A DNA stretch of 64,000 nucleotides from Reticulitermes speratus (Eukaryota; Arthropoda; Insecta; Blattodea; Rhinotermitidae). This document shows, piece by piece, positions 11,201 through 21,574 of the stretch. The notes under the pieces were generated by a model. It was not told where the DNA came from, ran no database searches, and saw nothing but the letters and a program-made list of their open reading frames with translations. The translations under genes were made by a program, and so were the position numbers. Position 1 is the first letter of the stretch; every line of letters begins with the position of its first letter. Where the stretch lies: positions 2,889,244-2,953,243 of the forward strand of contig JAJKFL010000012.1 of NCBI GenBank assembly GCA_021186555.1, in the 5' to 3' direction.

Positions 11201-14200
11201 ACTGTAACTACTGTCTGTACTAGTTAATCAGTGACTTGTGAGGTCCTGTACATGTATGTAATTATATCAGATTTATGTGTTTGTGTGCTTTTACTGTAAT
11301 TGTTATACTGTTTACTGTAACTACTGTCTGTACTATCGTTAATCAGTGACTTGTGAGGTCCTGTACATGTATGTAATTATATCAGATTTATGTGTTTGTG
11401 TGCTTTTACTGTAATTGTTATACTGTTTACTGTAACTACTGTCTGTACTATGTTAATCAGTGACTTGTGAGGTCCTGTACATGTATGTAATTATATCAGA
11501 TTTATGTGTTTGTGTGCTTTTACTGTAATTGTTATACTGTTTACTGTAACTACTGTCTGTACTATGTTAATCAGTGACTTGTGAGGTCCTGTACATGTAT
11601 GTAATTATATCAGATTTATGTGTTTGTGTGCTTTTACTGTAATTGTTATACTGTTTACTGTAACTACTGTCTGTACTACGTTAATCAGTGACTTGTGAGG
11701 TCCTGTACATGTATGTAATTATATCGATTTATGTGTTTGTGTGCTTTTACTGTAATTGTTATACTGTTTACTGTAACTACTGTCTGTACTAGTTAATCAG
11801 TGACTTGTGAGGTCCTGTACATGTATGTAATTATATCGATTTATGTGTTTGTGTGCTTTTACTGTAATTGTTATACTGTTTACTGTAACTACTGTCTGTA
11901 CTATGTTAATCAGTGACTTGTGAGGTCCTGTACATGTATGTAATTATATCAGATTTATGTGTTTGTGTGCTTTTACTGTAATTGTTATACTGTTTACTGT
12001 AACTACTGTCTGTACTAGTTAATCAGTGACTTGTGAGGTCCTGTACATGTATGTAATTATATCAGATTTATGTGTTTGTGTGCTTTTACTGTAATTGTTA
12101 TACTGTTTACTGTAACTACTGTCTGTACTACGTTAATCAGTGACTTGTGAGGTCCTGTACATGTATGTAATTATATCAGATTTATGTGTTTGTTTGCTTT
12201 TACTGTAATTGTTATACTGTTTACTGTAACTACTGTCTGTACTATGTTAATCAGTGACTTGTGAGGTCCTGTACATGTATGTAATTATATCAGATTTATG
12301 TGTTTGTGTGCTTTTACTGTAATTGTTATACTGTTTACTGTAACTACTGTCTGTACTACGTTAATCAGTGACTTGTGAGGTCCTGTACATGTATGTAATT
12401 ATATCAGATTTATGTGTTTGTGTGCTTTTACTGTAATTGTTATACTGTTTACTGTAACTACTGTCTGTACTATGTTAATCAGTGACTTGTGAGGTCCTGT
12501 ACATGTATGTAATTATATCAGATTTATGTGTTTGTGTTGCTTTTACTGTAATTGTTATACTGTTTACTGTAACTACTGTCTGTACTAGTTAATCAGTGAC
12601 TTGTGAGGTCCTGTACATGTATGTAATTATATCAGATTTATGTGTTTGTGTGCTTTTACTGTAATTGTTATACTGTTTACTGTAACTACTGTCTGTACTA
12701 GTTAATCAGTGACTTGTGAGGTCCTGTACATGTATGTAATTATATCAGATTTATGTGTTTGTGTGCTTTTACTGTAATTGTTATACTGTTTACTGTAACT
12801 ACTGTCTGTACTAGTTAATCAGTGACTTGTGAGGTCCTGTACATGTATGTAATTATATCAGATTTATGTGTTTGTGTGCTTTTACTGTAATTGTATACTG
12901 TTTACTGTAACTACTGTCTGTACTATGTTAATCAGTGACTTGTGAGGTCCTGTACATGTATGTAATTATATCAGATTTATGTGTTTGTGTGCTTTTACTG
13001 TAATTGTTATACTGTTTACTGTAACTACTGTCTGTACTACGTTAATCAGTGACTTGTGAGGTCCTGTACATGTATGTAATTATATCAGATTATGTGTTTG
13101 TGTGCTTTTACTGTAATTGTTATACTGTTACTGTAACTACTGTCTGTACTACGTTAATCAGTGACTTGTGAGGTCCTGTACATGTATGTAATTATATCAG
13201 ATTTATGTGTTTGTTTGCTTTTACTGTAATTGTTATACTGTTTACTGTAACTACTGTCTGTACTATGTTAATCAGTGACTTGTGAGGTCCTGTACATGTA
13301 TGTAATTATATCAGATTTATGTGTTTGTTGCTTTTACTGTAATTGTTATACTGTTTACTGTAACTACTGTCTGTACTATGTTAATCAGTGACTTGTGAGG
13401 TCCTGTACATGTATGTAATTATATCAGATTTATGTGTTTTGTGTGCTTTTACTGTAATTGTTATACTGTTTACTGTAACTACTGTCTGTACTATGTTAAT
13501 CAGTGACTTGTGAGGTCCTGTACATGTATGTAATTATATCGATTTATGTGTTTGTGTTGCTTTTACTGTAATTGTTATACTGTTTACTGTAACTACTGTC
13601 TGTACTATGTTAATCAGTGACTTGTGAGGTCCTGTACATGTATGTAATTATATCGATTTATGTGTTTGTGTGCTTTTACTGTAATTGTTATACTGTTTAC
13701 TGTAACTACTGTCTGTACTACGTTAATCAGTGACTTGTGAGGTCCTGTACATGTATGTAATTATATCAGATTTATGTGTTTGTGTGCTTTTACTGTAATT
13801 GTTATACTGTTTACTGTAACTACTGTCTGTACTATGTTAATCAGTGACTTGTGAGGTCCTGTACATGTATGTAATTATATCAGATTTATGTGTTTGTGTG
13901 CTTTTACTGTAATTGTTATACTGTTTACTGTAACTACTGTCTGTACTACGTTAATCAGTGACTTGTGAGGTCCTGTACATGTATGTAATTATATCAGATT
14001 TATGTGTTTGTGTGCTTTTACTGTAATTGTTATACTGTTTACTGTAACTACTGTCTGTACTACGTTAATCAGTGACTTGTGAGGTCCTGTACATGTATGT
14101 AATTATATCGGATTTATGTGTTTGTTTGCTTTTACTGTAATTGTTATACTGTTTACTGTAACTACTGTCTGTACTATGTTAATCAGTGACTTGTGAGGTC

Positions 14201-14956
14201 CTGTACATGTATGTAATTATATCAGATTTATGTGTTTGTTTGCTTTTACTGTAATTGTTATACTGTTTACTGTAACTACTGTCTGTACTATGTTAATCAG
14301 TGACTTGTGAGGTCCTGTACATGTATGTAATTATATCAGATTTATGTGTTTGTGTGCTTTTACTGTAATTGTTATACTGTTTACTGTAACTACTGTCTGT
14401 ACTACGTTAATCAGTGACTTGTGAGGTCCTGTACATGTATGTAATTATATCAGATTTATGTGTTTGTTTGCTTTTACTGTAATTGTTATACTGTTTACTG
14501 TAACTACTGTCTGTACTACGTTAATCAGTGACTTGTGAGGTCCTGTACATGTATGTAATTATATCAGATTTATGTGTTTGTGTGCTTTTACTGTAATTGT
14601 TATACTGTTTACTGTAACTACTGTCTGTACTACGTTAATCAGTGATTGTGAGGTCCTGTACATGTATGTAATTATATCAGATTTATGTGTTTGTTTGCTT
14701 TTACTGTAATTGTTATACTGTTTACTGTAACTACTGTCTGTACTATGTTAATCAGTGTCTTGTGAGGTCCTGTACATGTATGTAATTATATAAGATTTAT
14801 GTGTTTGTGTGCTTTTACTGTAATTGTTATACTGTTTACTGTAACTACTGTCTGTACTATGTTAATCAGTGTCTTGTGAGGTCCTGTACATGTATTAATT
14901 ATATCAGATTTATGTGTTTGTGTGCTTTTACTGTAATTGTTATACTGTTTACTGTA
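5236..14956 (+). repeat. 114-bp tandem array, about 85 copies, within a LINE 3' UTR
   Basis: Consensus unit runs from cagtgacttgtgaggtcctg through tacatgtatgtaattatatc, agatttatgtgtttgtttgc and ttttactgtaattgttatac to a gtactacgttaat end, period 114 bp. Substitutions are few and sit at fixed sites: tacgtt/tatgtt, gtttgtttgc/gtttgtgtgc and atatcag/atatcgg. Single-base deletions cluster at about 7040-9420 and recur elsewhere. The first unit merges with the LINE 3' UTR (tgcctgtgctttcttctgtg before 5231). The last merges with a LINE-like terminus at 14957-15298. Short ORFs inside are by-products of the repeat. Confidence 0.97.
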
Positions 14957-15298
14957 ACTACTCTCTGGACGTGTCCAATATCATTCTGTAATGATTTATG
15001 GGCCGATCCCAGTGGCCGCGCGGTCTAAGGCGTGGGTCTGCGGCCGTTCGCTTGCTGGGATTGTGGGTTCGAATCCCGCCTAGTGCATGGATGTCTGTCT
15101 GTTGTGTGTGTTGTGAGGTAGAGGTCTCTGCGACGAGCTGGTCACTCGTCCAGAGGAGTCCTAACAAGTGTGGTGTGTCTAAACAGTGTGTGATCGTGAA
15201 GCTTCGAATCAGGAAGCCTAGGCCCGCTAGGGGCTGTCGAGCCATTGGGGGAAAAAAAATAAAAAAAAAGATTTATGGACGAAATACAATACAATACA
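14957..15298 (+). mobile_element. LINE 3' terminus with AATAC tail, interrupted by a SINE
   Basis: After the last array unit the sequence reads tctgtaatgatttatgg. The SINE follows, and after it gatttatggacgaaatacaatacaatacaa. Removing the SINE restores a continuous terminus ending in an (AATAC)n tail, as expected of a LINE 3' end. Confidence 0.65.
15002..15269 (+). mobile_element. tRNA-derived SINE family S1, full length with TSD
   Basis: The head gccgatcccagtggccgcgc, the A-box-like region and the box-B block gtgggttcgaatcccgcc resemble a tRNA gene. A body and an A-rich tail (15251-15269) follow. A perfect 9-bp target-site duplication, gatttatgg, flanks it at 14993-15001 and 15270-15278. 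Reverse translation of the head gives the spurious peptide GGIRTHNPSKRTAADPRLRP, which recurs in automated insect annotations; it is not a gene. Confidence 0.92.
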
Positions 15299-15835
15299 AA
15301 AACGTTAAACGTACGGAAGCAAAGGTTCGTAACTTGTGGTCGGGCACCAAGCCAGGATTCCCGCGACGTGCACATTACACGTCATCGCCAGGCACTTACA
15401 ATAGCTCGTTAGTAGTTCTTGACTGGAAGAACGTAGTAGAGCTGGCGGACGGGCCTACTCTGTAGGACAGGTGGCAAACGGACGGTATTTGTTTTGCTTC
15501 GTCCGCCAATCCGCTATCGCTGTAACCGCAGTACTGACACGGCTCTTAGCCTTCTGCGTGGCACTTCCATTGGCGAAGAACTAAGAGATGACAATCAACC
15601 AGAGCTTTACAGCGGCACAGACTGAGAACTGCCTGCCATGTCGGCCTGGAACACTCAGCACACAGACCGTCTGTCATACTTCAGCTTAGGTTTACATGTG
15701 CCTGATATGTACCGTACAGACACTGCGTAGCACTGAGAGACACTAACACTTAACCGTGGAGTACATGTAAAGAAAAGTAGCTCCTCTGCTTAATTCGACA
15801 CCACGCCATAAGTATACATAGACGGAATTGAGGTA
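15299..15835. other. No recognisable feature
   Basis: No supported ORF, repeat or RNA. Confidence 0.4.
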
Positions 15836-15925
15836 GGCACAGCTCCACTTATTCTTAACATGGCGCTACATGGAAGTAAGTGGTCAGGTTCACGACCCGA
15901 CCGCATTACCCCTGTACCCAAAGAC
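15836..15925 (-). mobile_element. SINE S2 3' fragment
   Basis: In reverse: cgaccgggtcgtgaacctgacc, then acttccatgtagcgccatg, then ttaagaataagtggagct, matching the S2 3' region (compare 43043-43105). Confidence 0.65.
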
Positions 15926-16031
15926 GGTGTCAACACTGTATAAAATATAGCAATCCAGTTCCGACCCCACAGAGAACACAGTCCGTCTCCTTGACGAAGG
16001 CTAACCTGTTAATGTGTACACGGATATAAAT

Positions 16032-16215
16032 GCTGCTTGTTGTGCAAATCATAACAATTGCAGTATTACTAAATGTATTGCCCTCGAACATGAAAAACTA
16101 TTTATTGCTTGTATCAATAATACAACATGTTTCGGCAATATTGGTAAAGCAATAAAGAGTTGTTAAGTGCCACGGTAATACATTTAGTGATATTGAAATG
16201 TCACGACACAACAGG
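16032..16215. repeat. Small foldback (inverted-repeat) element
   Basis: tattactaaatgtattgcc near 16064-16082 is complementary, with few mismatches, to ggtaatacatttagtgatat at 16174-16193. Similarity extends outward (ttgttgtgcaa / cgacacaacag), giving imperfect arms of about 40 bp around a loop of about 90 bp. The loop contains acatgtttcggcaatattgg. Confidence 0.6.
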
Positions 16216-16243
16216 ATGAACTGCATTAAAAGAGTCATAACAA

Positions 16244-16310
16244 ACACATAAATACACTGTGTGCGTAAAATAAATAGTTGCTGAATGTTAATCCAGACGG
16301 TGCCTGTACT
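16244..16310 (-). mobile_element. Inverted terminal fragment of the TTAA element
   Basis: cacataaatacactgtgtgcg, then gttgctgaatgttaatcc, then ggtgcctgtactaacagt is the element end in reverse. It abuts the next element head to head at about 16306, making a palindromic junction. Confidence 0.7.
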
Positions 16311-17483
16311 AACAGTCTCTAACCCTCCAAAGTCCAGTGGTTACTATATGTACCACCAGTTTAACATTCAACAATTCTACGTTCTGCCCACACAGTGTAT
16401 TTATGTGTTTTGTGTGGATCTCAGAACAAACAGCGATTATTTCACTGTACAACATTAACTGACTGGTTTGTATAACTGAGACGGAGTGTGTTTACTGCGC
16501 GGTACGGACTGTATTTATGTGTTTGTGTGAATCTCAGAACAAACAGCATTATTTCACTGTCAGCATTAACTACTGGTTGTACACTGAACGGAGTGTGTTT
16601 ACTGCGGTAGGATGAGTCTTTATATATAATTCAGGTTAATGTTAGTCTGGGGTTACTATATGTACCGCCATGTTTAACATTCAACATGTTCTACGTTCTG
16701 CCCACACGTGTATTCATGTGTTTTGTGTGGATCTCAGAACAAACAGCGATTATTTCACTGTACAGCATTAACTGACTGGTTTGTATAACTGAGACGGAGT
16801 GTGTTTACTGCGCGGTACGGACTGAGTTTTATATTAATTCAGGTATGTTATCGTGGTTACTATATGTACCGCATGTTAACATTCAAAATTAACGTTCTGC
16901 CACACAGTGTATTCATTGTTTTGTGTGGATCTCAGAACAAACAGCGATTATTTCACTGTACAACATTAACTGACTGGTTTTGTATAACTGAGACGGAGTG
17001 TGTTTACTGCGCGGTACGGACTGTATTTATGTGTTTTGTGTGGATCTCAGAACAAACAGCGATTATTTCACTGTACAACATTAACTGACTGGTTTGTATA
17101 ACTGAGACGGAGTGTGTTTACTGCGCGGTACGAGCTGAATACTTGAATATAGTGCAGGTTAAATTTAGTCTTGAAACGGCTCAGGCGGTCAGTCGCAGGC
17201 CTCGCATCGCGGCGGCCCGGGTTCGCTCCCAGGCCAATCCATGTGAGATTTATGGTGCAAAAAGTGGCACTGGGAGACATTTTTCTCCCAGTACTTCGAT
17301 TTTCCCCTGTCAGTATCATTCCACCAATGCTCCGTACTTATCTTCATGTACACGTTGCTCTTACCAGAAGGACAAACGGGAGAAGCCTGGGAACCTTCAA
17401 ACAAAACAATGCTCTTTCGGAATTCGGGGAACATTTGATAGACAAGTATGTCCAATTTCTTAGTCTTCAGAGGGTTAAAGGGT
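16306..17483 (+). mobile_element. Three fused TTAA elements with 114-bp units, interrupted by a SINE
   Basis: Starts ctaaccctccaaag then tccagtggttactatatgtacc. Two further internal 'heads' occur at about 16655 and 16853, each preceded by the element's tail (ataattcaggttaatgttagtct). The third tail (gcaggttaaatttagtctt, to about 17172) is split by a SINE and resumes at about 17460 as ttagtcttcagagggttaaag. Confidence 0.8.
17173..17459 (+). mobile_element. tRNA-derived SINE family S3 nested in the TTAA element
   Basis: Head gctcaggcggtcagtcgcag and box-B-like block cccgggttcgctcccagg, then a body with aaaagtggcactgggagac and tcattccaccaatgctccgt. The host sequence ttagtctt appears immediately before (17165-17172) and after (about 17459-17467), consistent with a target-site duplication. 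Related copies: 45055-45212 (-) and 50515-50720 (+). Confidence 0.75.
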
Positions 17484-17489
17484 TAAACA

Positions 17490-18567
17490 CAGACGTCAGT
17501 AAACACACGGGCAGTGGGACAGTTTCATGAGGAGGGAACACAGTCTAAGAAGGGGGGGGGGGGGTGGCGTTTCTTATCCTAATCGAACTCTGAATGTAGC
17601 GGCTGCTGTGAACTCACCCACCTTTGGAGGCTCTAGCTTGTTCCGATCACCCATTACGCACCACGACGCCCGACCACCTAACAACAGCTCGCACTAAAAT
17701 GCAATCGCGCCGACTTCCACCTGACTGTGGCGGCTAATTATAACGACCACTGCCGCAATGTTCAGTGGTAAGGTCGGTAAGATGACTGACTGCACCTCCT
17801 GGTGGGTCATGACGGACCGACAGTGCAGCTACGCTACCGACTGTGGATACTGATTTACAGATACAAAATGATGCACTCGTAGCCAATTTAAGGTAACATC
17901 ACGGTATCCGCCTGGGTGTCTTCTTGAATTTCACATATCCTCGACAACCGATACAGCATCGTGCAATGGCCCAAGAAACAAACAACCATCACCTTTCAGT
18001 ACATATTCATGGCGTTTCATTTAGCTGTTTATATTACTACCAGCCAGTGACGTCATAATATCCACGCGTTGCTCCACCGCGACACGGTAACCACACAAAC
18101 CAAACAAACCAACGTCTGACGTTACGCTCAAACCAAGCTCCAGCGTAACCTTGGACACCCGGTAACCACGGCACTCAATCACTTACACAACGTATTATAC
18201 AGGACGACACAAAAGCCAATTAACCGAAAATAGTTTGTCGCGTTAACGGAAGTGCCAATGTAGAGTTGTGCCAGTCAATGACACAGCGGTATCACAGCGT
18301 TGTGGGCTGTGCAATGAACAAGATGGATCATTTTCAAACTATTTTTGTAAATTCAGTAAGCAATAAAACAATCACAACGTATTTTAGTGTACATTTCACT
18401 AACTGACTTTTGGGCCATCTGCATATAGGGTGACTGCAGAACGTTCTGTACGGATACTCAACCGCCTGACACATAGGTGACACATCCTACAGCAACGTTA
18501 CTTGGCATACCTACATGATAATATTGCAGCTGTTTGTTATGTGATAATACTTCCAGACGTTCATCTA
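17490..18567. other. No recognisable feature
   Basis: A G-tract at 17550-17564 is the only low-complexity feature. No exon or repeat was supported. Confidence 0.4.
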
Positions 18568-18645
18568 CCCTGCTGATGGAGGCAGCAGGGTCCTCTGAAA
18601 CGTCGGAACACTTCTACCGGACTACATGGCGTCACATCCAAGAAG
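18568..18645 (+). repeat. Hammerhead-like module (GAAACGTCGG type)
   Basis: ctgatggaggcagcagggtc, then ctctgaaacgtcggaaca: a GAGG/CCTC hairpin between a CTGATG block and GAAACGTCGG. It is followed by the companion motif catggcgtcacatccaagaa. The same arrangement recurs many times in the window (see findings). Confidence 0.5.
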
Positions 18646-18983
18646 ACAGCGGTCTTCATAGTGTTTACGATGTCTGGATTGGACAGGCTGCCAGCGAACA
18701 GACTGTTGTTAGGGTCCGGTTCAGAAGGACACGACCTGTCAAGTTAAAATACTTGTTTACTGCAAGATGAGCGTGAAGAAATATGTCAGCGACCGTGGGC
18801 ATGGGCATGGGCATTGGGCAAGCACTTGACGATGGCTGAACCTCCACATTAAAGAATTCTTATCGGAAGAAACTTAAAGTATAGAAGAGAGAGAGACAGA
18901 AAAAAAGCAAGTATGTAAAGACGAAGAAATCGCGTAGATTTGAGAACGCGAAGTGTACATTAGCTGCAGTGGAGAGTCGTCTC

Positions 18984-19216
18984 CACCCCTTTAAGGACAA
19001 ACTTAATGTTTTATATAAAGACTCAGTCCGTACCGCGCAGTAAATACACTCCGTCTCAGTTATACAAACCAGTCAGTTAATGTTGTACAGTGAAATAATC
19101 GCTGTTTGTTCTGAGATCCACACAAAACACATAAATACACTGTGTGGGCAGAACGTAGAATTGTTGAATGTTAAACGTGGTGGTACATATAGTAACCACT
19201 GGGGTTCAGAGGGTTA
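18984..19216 (-). mobile_element. TTAA element, single 114-bp unit
   Basis: acccctttaaggacaaactta, then attcag-like actcagtccgtaccgcgcag, one full 114-bp unit, the cactgtgtgggcagaacg terminus, ccactgggg and ttcagagggtta. Both ends keep the CCCTTTAA / AGAGGGTTA terminal inverted repeat, so this may be close to the minimal complete element. Confidence 0.8.
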
Positions 19217-19777
19217 CGCTTCATTCACACTGTGGGTACCCTCACGGTCAGCTGATGGTCATGTCGTGGAGCGATTAAATGGCGCAGCTATACTTCGCAA
19301 CAACACTTGACATAAAGTATATTATGACCGCCAATCTTGATTGTGTACATTTCTGAACACATTCAAAGCACAATAACTGCGCTCCAGTGCCGCACACTGT
19401 ACACAATCTTACCTTCAGCTGAGCGTGAGGCTCTTGCTGTTCACATGCTGTTCATGAATGCTGATCTAAACGAACTTTCAGGCGACAACAACTTAAGATA
19501 AAACTTCTCTCAATGCTTCTTGATGATAATAAAATCCCACTCCCCCAATTTCTTATCTCTATTGACTGGAGTTACGTCAGGCATGCCGTCTCTCAAAATT
19601 ATCATCCCATAACTTATATCTAGTTAAAACATTGTTAAATGTAAGAATATAGTGAATAATTTTAAACTCGTTTGTATTACAGCATTAATAACCAAATATT
19701 TTAAACATTCTATGTTCTTCCTCCCTCCCCCGTATTTCACTCCACATCTCTTGCAAAAATAAAATTAATTTCGGAAT
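19217..19777. other. No recognisable feature
   Basis: AT-rich sequence with no supported ORF or repeat. Confidence 0.4.
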
Positions 19778-19930
19778 GTTGTACGAGTATATTGTTGTAT
19801 ACAGCACGAGTATATTGTTGTATACAGCACGAGTATATTGTTGTATACAGCACGAGTATATTGTTGTATACAGCACGAGTATATTGTTGTATACAGCACG
19901 AGTATATAATTGTTGTATACAGCATGAGTA
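19778..19930. repeat. 23-bp minisatellite, about 6-7 copies
   Basis: Unit cacgagtatattgttgtatacag, period 23. The last units carry a 4-bp insertion (tatataat) and a cac-to-cat change. Confidence 0.95.
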
Positions 19931-20225
19931 TAAGGATATAAAAGCTGCTACTTAAATAACCAACAGTTTCACAGTTTACTTCAACTCTTGCCACTCAGAA
20001 AGAACAAAATTGTACTCCAAATTTCCCCCTTCTCCTATAATATTAGATGGACGCAGCACCTCATTATGCAATTTTCTGCTCCCTCACCCTTCGATATACT
20101 TACTCCCCGCAGCACCCTCAGTCTATGTTCTTCCCTCAGGGCTGCAGACCGACACACAGTAACGCACACACACACAACTATACTTTCTGCGACACTCTCA
20201 AAGGACACGCACACAATCGCGCCTA

Positions 20226-20285
20226 AGGGATATAGCGTAGTCGGTATAGTGACTACGTTACGCGGTAGACGATCTGGGGTTCGAA
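20226..20285 (+). mobile_element. SINE S2 5' head (host of nested S1)
   Basis: gggatatagcgtagtcggta, then gatctggggttcgaa: an S2 tRNA-like head ending exactly at ggttcgaa. The remainder of S2 resumes at 20801 (tcccgacagcggcaagagaa). Confidence 0.75.
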
Positions 20286-20632
20286 GCGCAGATCCCAGTG
20301 GCCGCGCGGTCTAAGGCGTGGGTCTGCGGCCGCTCGCTTACTAGGATTGTGGGTTCGAATCCCACCGGGGGCATGGATGTTTGTGTTGTGTTGTAAAAAG
20401 ACGGTTGTGGACCGTAAGTGACATGAAAGGACGAAAAAGGATTAATACAGAACAAAATGGATCAAAGGGGAAAAACCCAGGAATTAGAAAAAAAAAAAAA
20501 ATCCCACCGGGGGCATGGATGTCTGTGTTATGTTTGTCGTAAGGACGGTAGCATGGAACGTAAAGTGACATGAAGGACGAAAGGATTTAAACAGTATAAA
20601 AATGGATCAAAAGGGAAAAACCCCGGACAGGC

Positions 20633-20663
<31 letters not shown>

Positions 20664-20800
20664 CCGGGGGCATGGATGTTTGTGTTGTGTTAGATGTATG
20701 GACGATAGCATGAAACATAAGGTGACATGCAGGACAAAAAGGACTTCAACAGTACAAATGGATCAAAGGGGAAAACCCAGGAATTAATAAAAAAAAAAAA
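20286..20800 (+). mobile_element. SINE S1 with triplicated 3' body, nested inside S2
   Basis: One complete S1 head (gatcccagtggccgcgcgg) and body ending in poly-A. Two more body copies follow without a head, each starting atcccaccgggggcatggat (20501, 20658) and each ending in aacccaggaatta-like or accccggacagg sequence plus poly-A. Spacing between unit starts is 142, 157 and 142 bp. Confidence 0.85.
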
Positions 20801-21017
20801 TCCCGACAGCGGCAAGAGAATTTTTCTCTTCTCAAAATTGTCCAGACCGGCTCTGTTCAGTGGGTACCGGGGTTCTATCCTGGAGGTAAACGGGCCGGGG
20901 CGTTATGTTGACCATTCGCCTCCATCATATGCCGACGCTAAGAATGAGTGGAGCTACACATCTACTCCCCCTATATGCCATCATGGTGTGGATAGGGGCA
21001 ACTCTACCTTTTACTGA
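20801..21017 (+). mobile_element. SINE S2 3' part (continuation of 20226-20285)
   Basis: gacagcggcaagagaatttt, ttctcaaaattgtccagaccgg, gtaccggggttctatcctgg, gaatgagtggagctacacat and catcatggtgtggatagggg follow the full S2 order. Joined to 20226-20285 they form one S2 copy without base loss. Confidence 0.8.
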
Positions 21018-21069
21018 TTTCGACATGTCTGTCTATCTGTCCGTCCATCGACCACCCACGTAGCAACTC

Positions 21070-21312
21070 TAAAACTGAACAGCTGATCTTTATCAAATTT
21101 AAACTGAACAGCTGATCTTTATCAAATTTAAAACTGAACAGCTGATCTTTATCAAATTTAAAACTGAACAGCTGATTTTTATCAAATTTAAAACTGAACA
21201 GCTGATCTTTATCAAATTTAAAACTGAACAGCTGATCTTTATCAAATTTAAAACTGAACAGCTGATCTTTATCAAATTTAAAACTGAACAGCTGATCTTT
21301 ATCAAATTTAAA
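21070..21312. repeat. 30-bp minisatellite, 8 copies
   Basis: Unit actgaacagctgatctttat then caaatttaaa, period 30. One unit has gattttt, and the first junction is one A short. The reverse-strand ORFs here are by-products of the period being a multiple of three. Confidence 0.96.
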
Positions 21313-21574
21313 AAGTACAGTTTTACCAGTGTTTATCGGAATAAACTTTCCGTTAAAACCGGACAAAGATATCGGGAATTTTGCATAAGCAGCCGCATTC
21401 GTTTCTGCGCGCGCATTTCGAACGTAGCTCCCTAGTTACTTGACGGAAGAACAGTGCTTCGCATTAAAGTTGTACAGGGAAACAAATCACACATTTTTTG
21501 CCCAACATACTTATTCCGAAAGTCAATCAGTTAAACATAAGATGATTTTATGCTGTGTCACACAAACTGGAGAA

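Noticed and set aside
5236..14956. CRISPR-like array
   Set aside because: Units are contiguous with no unique spacers, and the context is eukaryotic. This is a satellite.
15020..15078. tRNA gene at the SINE head (also at 20291, 40090, 53960, 42868, 50530)
   Set aside because: A- and B-box-like blocks are present, but each runs into a repeated body with an A-rich tail, and one has a clean TSD. They are SINE heads, not functional tRNAs.
14958..15245. 95-codon reverse ORF containing GGIRTHNPSKR
   Set aside because: It is the antisense translation of SINE S1 and recurs with the same peptide at 40021-40230.
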